Under the pieces are notes generated by a model. It was given only the letters and a program-made list of their open reading frames with translations, was not told the origin of the DNA and did no database searches. A stretch of DNA of 64,000 nt from Buddleja alternifolia (taxonomy: Eukaryota; Streptophyta; Magnoliopsida; Lamiales; Scrophulariaceae), in the NCBI GenBank assembly GCA_019426215.1, contig CM033399.1, forward strand, positions 33,427,022 through 33,491,021, read 5' to 3'. Shown piece after piece: positions 35,354 through 47,742 of this stretch (position 1 is the first letter of the stretch; each line of letters starts with the position of its first letter). The position numbers and the translations under genes are program-made.

Positions 35354-37452
35354 ATTTTCTGCAAATCTTTCGGCTGTTCTTCTTTTTATTGCTATGCAAC
35401 AGGAAATCCTACTGCAAATCATCACAAACTGACATGTTTCTTGTACTTCGTAATATATACATATACATATATATAATATATTTTAAAACGATTGTATATA
35501 ATATATATATATATATATATGAAGAAAAAAAATCAGTGTTATAACTTTTTTTTGCTAAAAACCCATGGGATCATGAAATGTTCTTAAAAGGCGACGAAAA
35601 AGTCAAATTTTGCTAAAAGATAGAAAAAAATATGTAATTTTTTTTTGAAATAACAATATTTAGTTTTATATTGTATGAAAAGTGTATAAATAAAAAATAA
35701 ACATGTCAATAAAGGTGAAAAACATGAAAAAACATGCTTACTTTTTAACAAATGTTAACTTTTTCGCATACTTTTAAGAACACGGGGTGATTAGGCACTT
35801 CATAATCCAAGGGGTTTTTCGTAAAAAAGTTATAACACGAATTTTTTTTTAATATTTAATCCATATATATATATATATATATACACACACATATATGCCA
35901 AAAAACTGGACTTGAAATTTATTTGGTTAATTTGTGATGGACTTTGCTATCCTCTCCAGGAATTTCACTCATACTACAACCAATTTTTTTTTCACTTAGC
36001 GGACATGGGTTGAAAACTCAATATATATATATATATAGGGAAAATTACACTGAGTACCCCTGAGGTATTGCCTAATTACGATTTACATCCCCTAATTTAA
36101 AAAATTACATCTAACATCCTGTAGTTTCATATATTGATGTAAGGTTGGACAGAAGTTGCAAATTGACCTAAATGCCCCTAGCAAAATATTTAAAAAAAAA
36201 AGAGAAAACATTAGAAAAATGAAAAAGATTGAATTACCATGTTGCCCCCTAAGGGAAAATTACATTGAGTACCCCTGAGGTATTTTCTAACTACGGTTTA
36301 CATCCCTTAATTTACAAAATTACATCTAACATCCTGTAGTTTCATATATTGATGTAAAACTATTTTCTGAAATTATCAAATAATACTAATTTTATTATTT
36401 CTGAAATTATCAAAAATAAAATAAAATAAAAAATTATTTTCGAATAAATTATAATGTAATTAAAAATAATTAAAATATTTTCAAATAATATTGAAACATT
36501 ACATATAACATCTACACTTTTACAAAATATTACAAATAACACCAAAAGGGTATAATTGTCCAAAAAATTAGGGTTTTCAGGTTCAAAAAAATTTCCCGCC
36601 AAAATAAGGGGTATTTTTGGAAGTTCACAAAAATTTTAACGGCGACGTACTGAAACCCTAACGGAAGGTGCCGATTGTTGGACGGAAGGAAACTTTAGGA
36701 TGTTAGATGTAATTTTTTAAACTAAAGAGTATAAATCATAATTAGGCAATACCTCATGGGTACTCAGTGTAATTTTCCCTATATATATATTTGGTCTGCT
36801 TTGATGAGTGTTTGATCCGACTTCTTATACTGCAAAAAAATCGTTCAACCAATTATTCACTACTAAAGCTAAAACTTGCTTTTTACACAAAAAGTCAAAT
36901 TTTCATTTTGTACTCACTAGTCACGAGGGATTGGGAACATGCAAATGTTCCTACGCATGCTTGTCCCAAGATTGATAGTAAGAAACTTCGTTGTAAGTTT
37001 GACTAGCCAAGAACACTTATTTCGTAATTTGACTCGATTAGTTAAAAAAAAAAAAGGAATGATATTGACACTCCACAAGTTATTGGGGCTCCAAATTTAA
37101 ATTTTATATTGAAATATGACAATATTGCCCATTGAATAAAAAAGATATATACTTTAAAATTGAGTTCAAAAACTATTTTTACACATCAAACACTTTATTC
37201 TCTTTACTATTTTAATACAACTCAAATCATACATTTAAAAATTGAATAGTTGTGAAATTTTATTGGAACGCTAAAACGAAAATCTATCAATAAAAAATTT
37301 ATAGTATCGCCAACAATACAACACATGTAATAAATTAAATCTGAAAATAATCGAAAATCAAACTTGAAATGAAAATTACTTCATTTTGATTGTATATAAA
37401 AACAAAGCTATCAATTTTATGAAGTTTGTTATAGTAGTCAGTTTACTACAAA
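35354..37452. repeat. Tandem duplication, copy 1 (contains a Mutator-like MITE)
   Basis: Starts AATTTTCTGCAAATCTTTCG and runs through GGGTTGAAAACTCAA plus an AT tract, then TTTGGTCTGCTTTGATGAG, to GTTTACTACAA. It aligns with 37456-44410 once insertions are removed. Unit length without insertions is about 1.36 kb. Confidence 0.88.
36038..36779. mobile_element. Mutator-like MITE of the GGGAAAATTACACTGAGTAC family, copy 2
   Basis: Ends identical in type to 25550-26282, but the interior (CCCGCCAAAATAAGGGG and neighbours) is in opposite orientation to copy 1. It sits in an AT microsatellite, so the TSD (TATATATA) is uninformative. A second internal terminus-like block begins near 36254. Confidence 0.82.
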
Positions 37453-38157
37453 CTTCATAATTTTCTGCAAATCTTTCGGCTGTTTTTCTTTTTATTGCTA
37501 TGCAACAGGAAATCCTACTGCAAATCATCACAAACTGACATGTTTCTTGTACTTCGTAATATATACATATACGTATATATAATATATTTTAAAACAATTG
37601 TATATAATATATATATATATAGGGTTTAAAGAAAAAAAACCGTGTTATAACTTTTTTTTGCTAAAAACCCATGAGATTGAAATGTTCTTAAAAAGTTGGC
37701 AAAAAGTCAAATTTTGCTAAAAAGATAGAAAAAAATATGTAATTTTTTTTGAAATAACAATATTTACTTTTATATTGTATGGAAAGTGTATAAATGAAAA
37801 ATAATAACAATATTTACTTTTATATTGTATGAAAGTGTATAAATGAAAAATAAGCATGTCAATAAAGGTGAAAAACATGAAAAAATATGCTTACTTTTTA
37901 ACAAATGTTGACTTTTTCGCATACTTTTAAGAACACGGAATGATTAGGCACTTCATAATCCCAGGGGGTTTTTCGTAAAAAAGTTATAACACGATTTTTT
38001 TATATATATTTAACCCATATATATATATATATATACAAATTTATTTGGCTAATTTGTGATGGACTCTGCTATCCTCTCCAGGAATTTCACTCATACTACA
38101 ACCAATTTGTTTTTCACTTCGAGGACATGGGTTGAAAACTCAATATATATATATATA

Positions 38158-38436
38158 TGTTATGAATAATTCATTAAGTGGATGTCCATATAACTCCAAT
38201 ACATAATTTAGTGGATTCACCTACAACTCCAATATCTCATTTAGTGGATTCACCTACAATTCTATTACCTCATTTTGTAATCAATATTTGATCTTGTTTT
38301 GTGCCTATAAATAGGCTTTGCCATTGTATTGAGAAATACACCAAAATCAAAGAAAGAATTCTCTTCTTAATTCTCTAGTCTCTCTACTTTAGAATATTTG
38401 TATATATTTCATAATATTTGGGGTTATTTCATAACA
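38158..38436 (+). repeat. Copia 5' LTR
   Basis: 279 bp, TG...CA. Contains the promoter-like CCTATAAATAG (38308-38318). Immediately followed by CGTTATCAGCACGA, the probable primer-binding region. Confidence 0.9.
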
Positions 38437-38829
38437 CGTTATCAGCACGATCCGTCTCAAGGTGTTAATCATTTTGAAATTTGGCAAAAGATATACATGG
38501 GGTACTCAACATATGATGTAAATGTAGTGAGAAATTTTTATGAGTTATTATGAGTTTGTAAAGAAAATTGATGGACAAGGTTTTCAAAACAAAGCAAGAA
38601 GAAAAGGTAAAGAAAAGGTATGTATATTTCAATATTTAACAAAAATAGAAATATGCAATAATTCTCTTGATGTTTAGAAAGAAGACATATGTATATATAT
38701 GTGCATATATTTGATTAGTATTATTCTTTTGAATAATCCTATCATGTTGAAAATATTTTAAGAAGTTGAATGATTGTTATGTTATTCATCTTATACTTTG
38801 ATAATAGTATTATATGATGAATCTTGAAA

Positions 38830-41793
38830 AAAACTTGACTTTGTGACTCTTGATATTACGAGGAAAAATTATTTTTCTTGGGCGTTAGATATTGAAATTC
38901 ATCTTGATGCAAATAACTATACTGCATTCCCTGAAGTGAATGTATTGAGCAATATATAATTATTTTAATCATGAGTCCTGTCCAACTAGTTCTGCTATAT
39001 TCCCTGAAGTGAAAGTAGCAGCACATAACTATTTTAATCATTAAAGAAATTATGGACGTGGACGTGGTCGTGGATATGGTCATAGAAATCGTGGTGGTTA
39101 TTCAAAGAACATATCTTTCCACCAGAAGTGGAAAAATAATGAAGAGAAACATGAAAGTGGCCAAAATAGCAAATTTGTGAAAAATTTATGTTATCGTTGT
39201 GGTGGTAAAGGTCATTGGTCATGTATCTGTCGTACACCAAAGCATCTTGTGGACCTTTACCAAGAATCGCTAAAAAGTAAAAGAAATAAAATAGAAACAA
39301 ATTTTGCTTTTGAAGAAGGCGATTCTGATCATGGCCGATTTGATGACACTCATTTAGATATTGTTGATTTCTTTGCTGATCCTGATTGAAAAAAAAAAAG
39401 AAAAAGTGATCACTTGATTAGAGATGAAAGTGTTCATAATCAATTTTTTTTAATAGTTTTTAAAATAAATATGAAAATATGTAGTTTTCATCAATGAATC
39501 ATTTATTTATGAAAAGAATGAGTATTTACTCGATCAGCAACAACATCAATAATGAAGATATATGTTTCGCTGATAGTGCAACAACTCACACCATTCTCAA
39601 GAATAAAAAATATTTTTTTTATTTAGTAATGCAAGAAGACAATGTTAATACTATATCGGGTAGTGCAAAATTAATTGAAGGCTCCGGCAGAGTTAATATA
39701 TTGTTACCCGGAGGAACACAATTTTATATTGATGAAGTTTTATATTCTACTAAGTCTCAAAGAAATTTACTAAGCTTCAAAGATATCCACCGAAATGGAT
39801 ATCATATTGGGACAACAAGTGATGGCAATATTGAGTATCTTTACATCACTAATACAATATCTGGTAACAAATGTATATTGGAAAAGTTGCCAGCATTGTC
39901 CTCTGGTTTGTACTACACGCATATATCTATTATTGAAACACATTTTATCGTAAACCAGAAGTTTACAAATCAAAATAAGTTTGTTGTTTGGCATGACCGG
40001 TTGGGCCACCCCGGATCAATTATGATGCGAAAGATAATTGAGAATTCATATGGTCATCCATTGAAGAGCCAACAGATTCTTCAATCGAATGATTTCTCAT
40101 GTGCTGCTTGTTTATAAACAAAAATAGTAAGTGAATCTATTACGTTTTTGGAACGTATTCAAGGCAATATTTGTGGACCAATACACCCGTCGTGTGGACC
40201 ATTTAGATATTTTATGGTTTTAATTGATGCATCAACAAGATGGTCACATGTATCTTTGTTATCAACTCGTAACCTGGCGTTTGCGAGATTGCTTGCTCAA
40301 TTGATTAGAATACGAGCACATTTTCCTGATTATCCAATGAAGAAGATACGCCTTGATAATGCAGGTGAATTTACTTCCAAAACGTTCAATGACTATTGTA
40401 TGTCTATTGGAATTGATGCTGAACATCCTGTAGCACATGTTCATACACAAAACGGTCTAGTAGAATCGTTTATTAAACGTCTACAGTTAATTGCAAGACC
40501 TTTACTTATGAGATCAAAACTTCCTATTTCTTGTTGGGGACATGCTATTTTGCATGCAGCAGCACTTATTCGCATAAGGCCAACAAGTTATCATAAATCC
40601 TCCCCATTACACTTGGTTTTTGGTCAGGAACCAAATATTTCCCATCTAAAATTTTTTGGATGTGCGGTATATGTTCCAATTGCTCCACCACAACGCACTA
40701 AGATGGGTCCTCAAAGGAAGTTGGGAATATATGTTGGATACGAGTCTCCATCGATAATAAAGTATCTAGAGCCATTGACTGGCGATTTATTTACGGCTCG
40801 ATTTGCTGATTGTCATTTTGATGAATCAGATTTCCCAACATTAGGGGGAGAAAATAAGCAGCTGGAAAAGAAAATTAGTTGGAATGAATTATCTTTATAT
40901 CATCTTGATTCTCGAACAAAACAAAGTGAACTGGAAGTTCAAAAGATAATTCACTTGCAAGGTTTAGCTAACCAACTGCCAGACGCATTTACTAACCTAA
41001 AAAAAGTGACTAAGTCACATGTACCAGCTGTTAATGCTCCAGTAAGAATTGTTGTCCCTGAAGGTCAAAGTAATGAGTCTACTGCACGCCTGAAGAGTGG
41101 TAGACCTATCGGTTCTAAAGATAGTCATCCTCGAAAAAGAAAAGGAGCTAAGAATCAAGATGGTCTAATCGAGGATAAAATAACTCCAGAAGAGTCCCCA
41201 GTCATAACTAATATTTCGGTTCCAGAAGAACCTCAGGTACCTGAAACTTGTGAAAATAATGAGATCTCAATAGATTATGTTATGAACGGGAAACGATGGA
41301 ATCGAAATGAAGTCAACGTTGACGATAAATTTGCATACATGTAGCGCTAAATATGATGAATGATAATGAGGATCAAGAACTAAGGTCTGTTAATGAATGT
41401 CGACAAAGAAATGATTGGCCAAAATGGAAAGACGTTATGAGGGCAGAGTTAAACTCGCTTGAACAAACGAAAAGTTTTTGGACCTGTAGTCCGTACACCT
41501 GAAGATGTAAATTTTTTTGGACCTGTAGTCCGTACACCTGAAGATGTAAAGCCAGTAGGATACAAATGGGTATTTATGCGAAAACGAAATGAAAAAAGTG
41601 AAATTGTAAGATATAAGGCACGTCTTGTTACCCAAGGGTTTTCGCAACGACCTGGCATAGATTACGAGGAGACTTATTTTCCTGTGGTGGATGCAACTAC
41701 TTTTCGTTATATAATAAGTCTGGCAGTGCATGAAAAACTTGATTTGCGTCTAATGGATGTTGTTACAGCCTATTTGTATGGCTCGCTTGATAA

Positions 41794-41831
<38 letters not shown>

Positions 41832-43052
41832 ATCCCTGAAGGATTTAATATGCCTGAAGCATATAATTCAAGTTCTCGAGAACATTATTCAATTAAATTA
41901 AGTAAGTCATTGTATGGACTGAAACAATCTGGATGAATGTGGTATAATTGTCTCAGTGAATATTTGTTGAAGGAATGATATAAGAATGATCAAATTTGTC
42001 CTTGTATTTTCATGAAAAGATCTGGAAATGAGTTTGTTATAATTACAGTTTATGTTGACGATTTAAATATCGTTGGAACTCCTGAAGAGATTTCAAAAAC
42101 TGTTAATTGCTTAAAGAAAGAATTTGAGATGAAAGATCTTGGAAGAACAAAATTATGCCTTGGACTACGAATTGAATATTTAAAGAATAGAATTTTTGTA
42201 TATCAAGACGCTTATATATCAAAAGTGCTAAAGCGTTTCTACATGGATAAATCACATCCATTGAGCACCCTGATGGTCGTAAGGTCACTAGATGTGAACA
42301 AAGATCCTTTTCGACCTCGAGAAAGTGATGAAGAACTACTTGGTCGTGAAGTACCATATATAAGTGCAATCGGTGCACTAATGTATCTTACTTGTCATAC
42401 TCGACCTGATATAGCATTCGCTATTAATCTATTAGCAAGATATAGTTCTTTTCCTACACGAAGGCATTGGAATGAGGTTAAACAGGTACTCCGCTACCTT
42501 AGAGGAACAATCGATATGGTCTTGTTTTATTCAAATGTACCCAAGTCCGAATTGGTTGGATATGCAGATGCTGGATATATGTCTGATCCTCATAATGGTC
42601 GTTCACAAACAGGCTATTTATTTACATGTGGTGGTACAGCCATTTCATGGCGATCTATAAAACAAACCATATCGGCCACATTATCTAATCATGCAGAAAT
42701 CTTGGCTATTCACGAGGCAAGTCGAGAATGTGTTTAGTTAAGATCCAGGATTCAACACATTCGAGGGACTTGTGGTTTATCTTCTGGAAAAATGATCCCG
42801 ACGATCTTATATGAAGATAATTCCGCATTTATCGTACAATTGAAAGAAGGGTACATTAAAGGAGATAGAACAATGCATATTTCACCAAAGTTCTTTTTCA
42901 CTCACGATCTTCAGAAGAATGGTGATATCAATGTTCAACAAATCCGTTCCAGAGATAATCTTGCTGATTTGTTCACCAAGGCACTTCCCACATCAACATT
43001 TGAAAAGATAGTCTACAATATTGGTGTGCGTAGACTTAAAGATCTTGACTGA
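38830..43052 (+). pseudogene. Copia gag-pol remnant
   Basis: In order: a gag start fragment (LDFVTLDITRKNYFSW, 38836 on); a junction made of two near-copies of a 50-bp segment where the middle of gag is missing; zinc knuckle CYRCGGKGHWSCIC (39188); protease motif DSATTHTI; GAG-pre-integrase HDRLGHPGS; integrase with Asp (DASTRWS), Asp (RLDNAGEF) and Glu (NGLVESF); RT with YVDDLNIVG; RNase H GYADAGYMSD and NHAEILAIHE; ending near 43052. Lesions include stops at about 40116, 41342 and 42737, frameshifts, a 39-bp tandem duplication at 41475-41550, and a TA microsatellite expansion at 41796-41826 inside RT. The active-site residues seen survive, but no continuous protein is possible. Confidence 0.9.
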
Positions 43053-43273
43053 TATTGTCATGAGGGGGAGATAATACGCGTTGTACTCTTTTTCCCTTAA
43101 CCAAGGTTTTTCCCACTGGGTTTTCCTGGTAAGGTTTTTAATGAGGCAGCATCTGATTGCGTATTGAAAGAATTATGTACTCTTTTTCCTTCACTAGGTT
43201 TTTATCCCACAGGGTTTTTCCTAATAAGGTTTTAACGAGGCATATTCTTAAGTGATGGACATCCAAGGGGGAG

Positions 43274-43547
43274 TGTTATGAATAATTCATTAAGTGGATG
43301 TCCATATAACTCCAATACATAATTTAGTGGATTCACCTACAACTCCAATATCTCATTTAGTGGATTCACCTACAATTTCATTACCTCATTTTGTAATCAA
43401 TATTTGATCTTGTTTTGTGCCTATAAATACGCTTTGCCATTGTATTGAGAAATACACCAAAATCAAAGAAAGAATTCTCTTCTTAATTCTCTAGTCTCTC
43501 TACTTTAGAATATTTGTATATATTTCATAATATTTGGGTTATTTCAT

Positions 43548-43551
<4 letters not shown>
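43274..43551 (+). repeat. Copia 3' LTR
   Basis: 278 bp. Differs from the 5' LTR by a CTA/TCA-type change, AAATACG for AAATAGG, and one G fewer near the end. Confidence 0.9.
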
Positions 43552-43590
<39 letters not shown>

Positions 43591-43700
43591 GTCTGCTTTG
43601 ATGAGTGTGTCATCCGACTTCTTATACTGCAAAAAAATCGTTCAACCACTTATTCACGCCTAAAGCTAAAACTTGCTTTTTAGACATGCAAATGTTCCTA

Positions 43701-43850
43701 GGGTGATTCTATGGTAGACCCGGTGTAATGGAGCCGGTGCCCATTACACCACATATTTGTGTTGGGATAATAAAATTCACACATCCCAACACAAATGTAT
43801 GGTGTAATGGGCACTAGCTCCATTACACCCGGTCCAACATAGATTTTTCC
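43701..43850. mobile_element. 150-bp Mutator-type MITE/foldback with 9-bp TSD
   Basis: Arms GACCCGGTGTAATGGAGC and their inverse at the right end, with a short AT-rich loop. TSD ATGTTCCTA is perfect (43692-43700; 43851-43859). The corresponding place in duplication copy 1 (near 36950) lacks it, so the empty site is visible in the same window. Confidence 0.93.
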
Positions 43851-44008
43851 ATGTTCCTACGTACAAAAAGTTTTCATTTTGTTCCTACGTATGCTTGTCC
43901 CAAGATTGATAGTAAGAAACTTCGTTTTAAGTTTGATTAATTCATATAACAAGCCAAGAACACCTATTTCGTAAGCTCCGCTAGAATTTGACTCGATTAG
44001 TTAAAAAA

Positions 44009-44895
44009 AGGGGAATGATTTTGACACTCCACAAGTTACTATAGAAGCTCCAAATTAAATTTTATATTAAAATATGACAATATTGCCCATTGAATAAAAA
44101 ATATATATACTTTAAAATTGAGTTCCAAAATTATTTTTATGCATCAAACACTTTATTCTCTTTACTATTTTAATACAAATCAAATCATACATTTAAAAAT
44201 TGAATAGTTTGTGAAATTTTATTGGAATGCTAAAACGAAAATCTATCAATAAAAAATTTATAGTATCCTCAACAATACAACACATGTAGTAAGTTAAATC
44301 TGAAAATAATCGAAAATCAAACTTGAAATGAAAATGACTTCATTTTGATTGTATATAAAAACAAAGCTATCAATTTTATGAAGTTTGTTATAGTAGTTAG
44401 TTTACTACAATACATTTTAGTCATATGTAAATGCTCAAATAAGTGCATAAAGAAGGCGAAAAAAATCATTACAAGTATCTATAATTCTCGGCTTGTATAT
44501 AAAGAGATAAACCACATTTTCAATAGAAAAGTAATTGACAATTCCATAGTATCGCCAACATATACACTCACATAATCGATAATTTAAGGAACATAAAAAT
44601 GCACAAATAATAATAATAATAATAATAATAATGATATTTATAATTCTTTACGTACTATTGTGTTCACGTTTCGAATTGACAATTTTTCGTTTGCATATAT
44701 ACAATTATATCTCGTCTAATATTATGCTTTCATAGACCAATTACACAAAAATATTTAGAAAATCAAAGGATTGAATTGACTATTTAAAAGCATATTTATG
44801 TTTTATTAATAAAAGAGTATCATTGCCATTTGCTTAGAGAGATAAATAAAAGTGGAGCTCCTATAGTAATTTGTGGAGCTCCAATATCAATCCCC
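44009..44895. mobile_element. Mutator-like MITE with 9-bp TSD
   Basis: Left GGGGAATGATTTTGACACTCC and, right end reversed, GGGGATTGATATTGGAGCTCC form TIRs of about 45 bp that include CACAA(G/A)TTACTATAG. TSD GTTAAAAAA at 44000-44008 and 44896-44904. The left part of a second copy (from about 37053) ends at the tandem-duplication junction. An AAT microsatellite lies at about 44606-44632. Confidence 0.82.
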
Positions 44896-44904
44896 GTTAA
44901 AAAA

Positions 44905-46365
44905 TATTAAAGTATAAAAAACTTAAGTAGCTCAAGCTCGACTAGATCAAAACCCGTTTTATTTCTGTCCGATTAAAAATTAAACTAACCTCAAACACAA
45001 ATTTTTAAGCTTGATCAAACAAGCTTGAAGAATATTTTTTTCGTTTTTATTCGATTTGTTTAGGTCCTTAATTGTACCAACGAAGTCATGTATATCTTTG
45101 TTAATATTATTTAATCTTATGACATCAATATTGGGTGTAGACTAGAAGTAAGTTTTTCTTTTAATGAATTAGTTACATAATACAGTTTATGAATATCAAA
45201 TAATAACAATTTATAATTAATTAATAGTTATTATACTTAGCAAACAATTACTATGAAAGTAGATAAACGCCCATACGCAGGTGGAAGTTGAACCCGACAT
45301 CAACTTTGTCAGTAGAGCTAAGCTCCATGGGCCGAGTAGTAGTAAGGGTTCGAGCGTACTTAGTCCAGTGGATTTATTAATTATTTTTCTATAGGGAGTT
45401 GATATTAGCACTTCATATTCCTTTTCATTTTAGTATGTTGACAAGAATACCCCGCAATGGATAAAACATGATTCCTATGATGAATTTAAATATATTTCAA
45501 AAGATTTTTGTAGAAATAGCATCATGCAAAATTTAACACATCTCAAGTATATTTTTCCTTTGTTTCTTTTTTATTCCTAGTCAATGATTCTTTCTCTCTT
45601 ATGTTACATTAAGAATATAATCTATAATCAAGTTAACCAATTTACAAAATAAATTTGTCATTTTAAATAGTTTTTATATCTTCTAACGTATATTCTCGTT
45701 TCTTTTTTATTTTTTCTACTAACATACTTTTTTTGTTTACAATTCAACAGGAACGGAATTAAATTTAAAATTAGATCATTACATAGTCCATTCCATACAT
45801 CTAAAGTAACTATACTAATAATTAATAGAAATCAATTTACCAAAATCATCTATGTCTTGTTAATTTGAATGCATTAGTTTTATTAGCATGCAATTACTCA
45901 TAAAACTCAATTTCTTGTCAATGATTTATAGTTCTAATAAATTTTCAGATGAAATGTAATCTATAAGAGAATAATTCTAAGCATATTTTAAAACTCTATT
46001 TTTTAGATAAAAAACATTGTGCATTTTTAGTAACCAATATTGTGTTGTCATGATAAATTATTAGCATGCAATTATCTCATGTTCTTATTTAATATATTGG
46101 CCGGAGAGAACTATATTGGAGATGCCATGTGAAATTCTCCACAATTTTTTTGAAGACAAATTCACCATAATTCAATGAGAAGTTAAATTCCTTAATTTGG
46201 TCAAGTTTATTTTTATAAGTTAGTTTATTTGAAAATTTATTAGCATTCTGAATTCAAAGAATCAACTGAATAAGTTAGTTACAAGAATTAAACAGTTCGA
46301 TTCACATTATAGCAAAAGAAATCAATTGAAACTTGAAACAAAGGATATACTTGCCTTTTTCGTTT
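44905..46365. other. AT-rich intergenic region; possible tRNA-derived SINE fragment
   Basis: No gene. At about 45260-45375 (minus strand) TGGAGCTTAGCTCTACTGAC followed by GGGTTCAACTTCC resembles A and B boxes of a tRNA-derived SINE. No tail or TSD was confirmed. 44930-45070 has diverged CTCAAGCTTG words typical of MITE remnants. Confidence 0.35.
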
Positions 46366-46374
46366 TACAATAAG

Positions 46375-47709
46375 AGGGTAACATTGTAACTTTGGTACCT
46401 CAAGTTGACGCATACGTTTTTTGTACTATCTTTTGGCTTATTGGCAATTTGGGTACACCAAATTTCAAAAAATGACAATTTAAGTATAAATTTCGCAGAA
46501 AAATAAATTGATTGGAAAGTGTCATTTGGCGGGAAACTTGACTTGAATTTGAGGATTTTACTGAAATGGAGGGAAAATTAACATTCAATTTTGGGGATTT
46601 TTGTATATGGAGGAAAAATTGACATTGAATTTTGGAATTTTTTTTTTGTTTAATTTATTTGAAATTTTAGAAATTTTAATTCAATTTTTTTATCTAAGTT
46701 TATTTTTATTTTATTTAATATAAGTAAAATTTGTACAACTATTATATTTATAGGTAATACTAAAATTATAAAATAATTTAAACTAAAACTTATAATATTA
46801 TACGCATAAAACTTAAACTAAATATTTTTTCCTTAATATTTTGATTTTTGCTAGTTCTTTCTGTTTTTTTCAAAAACATTGATTTTGTTTTATTTCTTTG
46901 TTTTTTATTTTTCTAATTTCCTTAAGATTTCTTATTCTATTTGCTGATTTTTCAAAATAATTTTGATTTATTTTATATTTTATTTTATCTTTCTTATTTA
47001 CTATTTTACTGATTTTTCTCATGGTTTTTTACGATTTTATTTTTTTAATTAATTTACTTTTTGTATGGAAATCTTTTGTTACCATTAATTTTTTATTTAA
47101 ATTTAAAAATAAGTTTATAATATAATTCTAATGTTTTGTAATTTTACAAAGTATTTTAATATTTTTCATATTTTTTAGAACTAATAAAAATAATTATGAT
47201 TTTATCTTCTCATTATATTTTATTTTTCTATTTTTTTCTATTTTTATTTCTGACTTTTCTATTCTTTTTATTTTTTGAGTTTTTAATTTACTTAGTTTTT
47301 CAATGGAATTTCTTTGTCACATATCTAAATATTATATTATGTCTTTAATAAATAAATATTTTTTAATAACTTAGATTGAAAAATATTTGAATTAAAAATT
47401 TCAAAAGTTTTTTGAAAGATTTTGAGTTAAACCCCCACATCAAACATCAATTTTTCCTCCATATGCAAAAAAAAAAAAAAAAAAAACCCAAATTGAAGAT
47501 TAATTCTCCCCTCCATTTTAGCAAAATCTCAAAAACTCAAGTCAGTTTTCCCGCCAAATGACATTTTCCAACCAATTTTGGATTTTCCAATGAAATTTGT
47601 ACTGAAATTGCCATTTTTTGAAACTTAGTATACCCAAATTGCCAGTAGGCCAAAATATAATAGCAAAAAAAATTCAACCCAACTTGAGGTACCAAAGTTG
47701 CAATTTTGC
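46375..47709. mobile_element. Mutator-like element, 1.3 kb, TIR about 260 bp, 9-bp TSD
   Basis: Ends AGGGTAACATTGTAACTTTG and, reversed, GCAAAATTGCAACTTTGGTA. The inverted arms continue through CTCAAGTT, CAATTTGGGTA, TTGGCGGGAAA and TTGAATTTGAGGATTTT-like words. Perfect TSD TACAATAAG (46366-46374; 47710-47718). The centre is about 75-80% A+T with no transposase. Confidence 0.9.
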
Positions 47710-47742
47710 TACAATAAGTAACAATTTTTATTTTTTTAAAAA

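Larger units (their letters stand above)
38158..43551 (+). mobile_element. Full-length but decayed Copia LTR retrotransposon
   Basis: LTRs TGTTATGAATAATTC...TTTCATAACA at 38158-38436 and 43274-43551. The polypurine tract AAGGGGGAG is just before the 3' LTR. The order gag, protease, integrase, RT, RNase H is that of Copia. TSD ATATA is compatible but lies in an AT repeat. By eye the LTRs differ at about four positions, implying a fairly recent insertion. Coding regions carry stops, frameshifts and a large gag deletion. Confidence 0.93.
37456..44410. repeat. Tandem duplication, copy 2 (contains Copia element and MITE)
   Basis: Homologous to copy 1 over 37456-38157 and 43552-44410. The Copia element (38158-43551) sits in the same AT tract that holds the MITE in copy 1. 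A 150-bp MITE (43701-43850) is unique to this copy. Confidence 0.88.

Noticed and set aside
36360..36602. Hydrophobic 80-codon minus-strand frame (membrane protein)
   Set aside because: It is the AT-rich interior of a MITE; long Ile/Phe/Leu runs are what AT-rich DNA encodes by chance.
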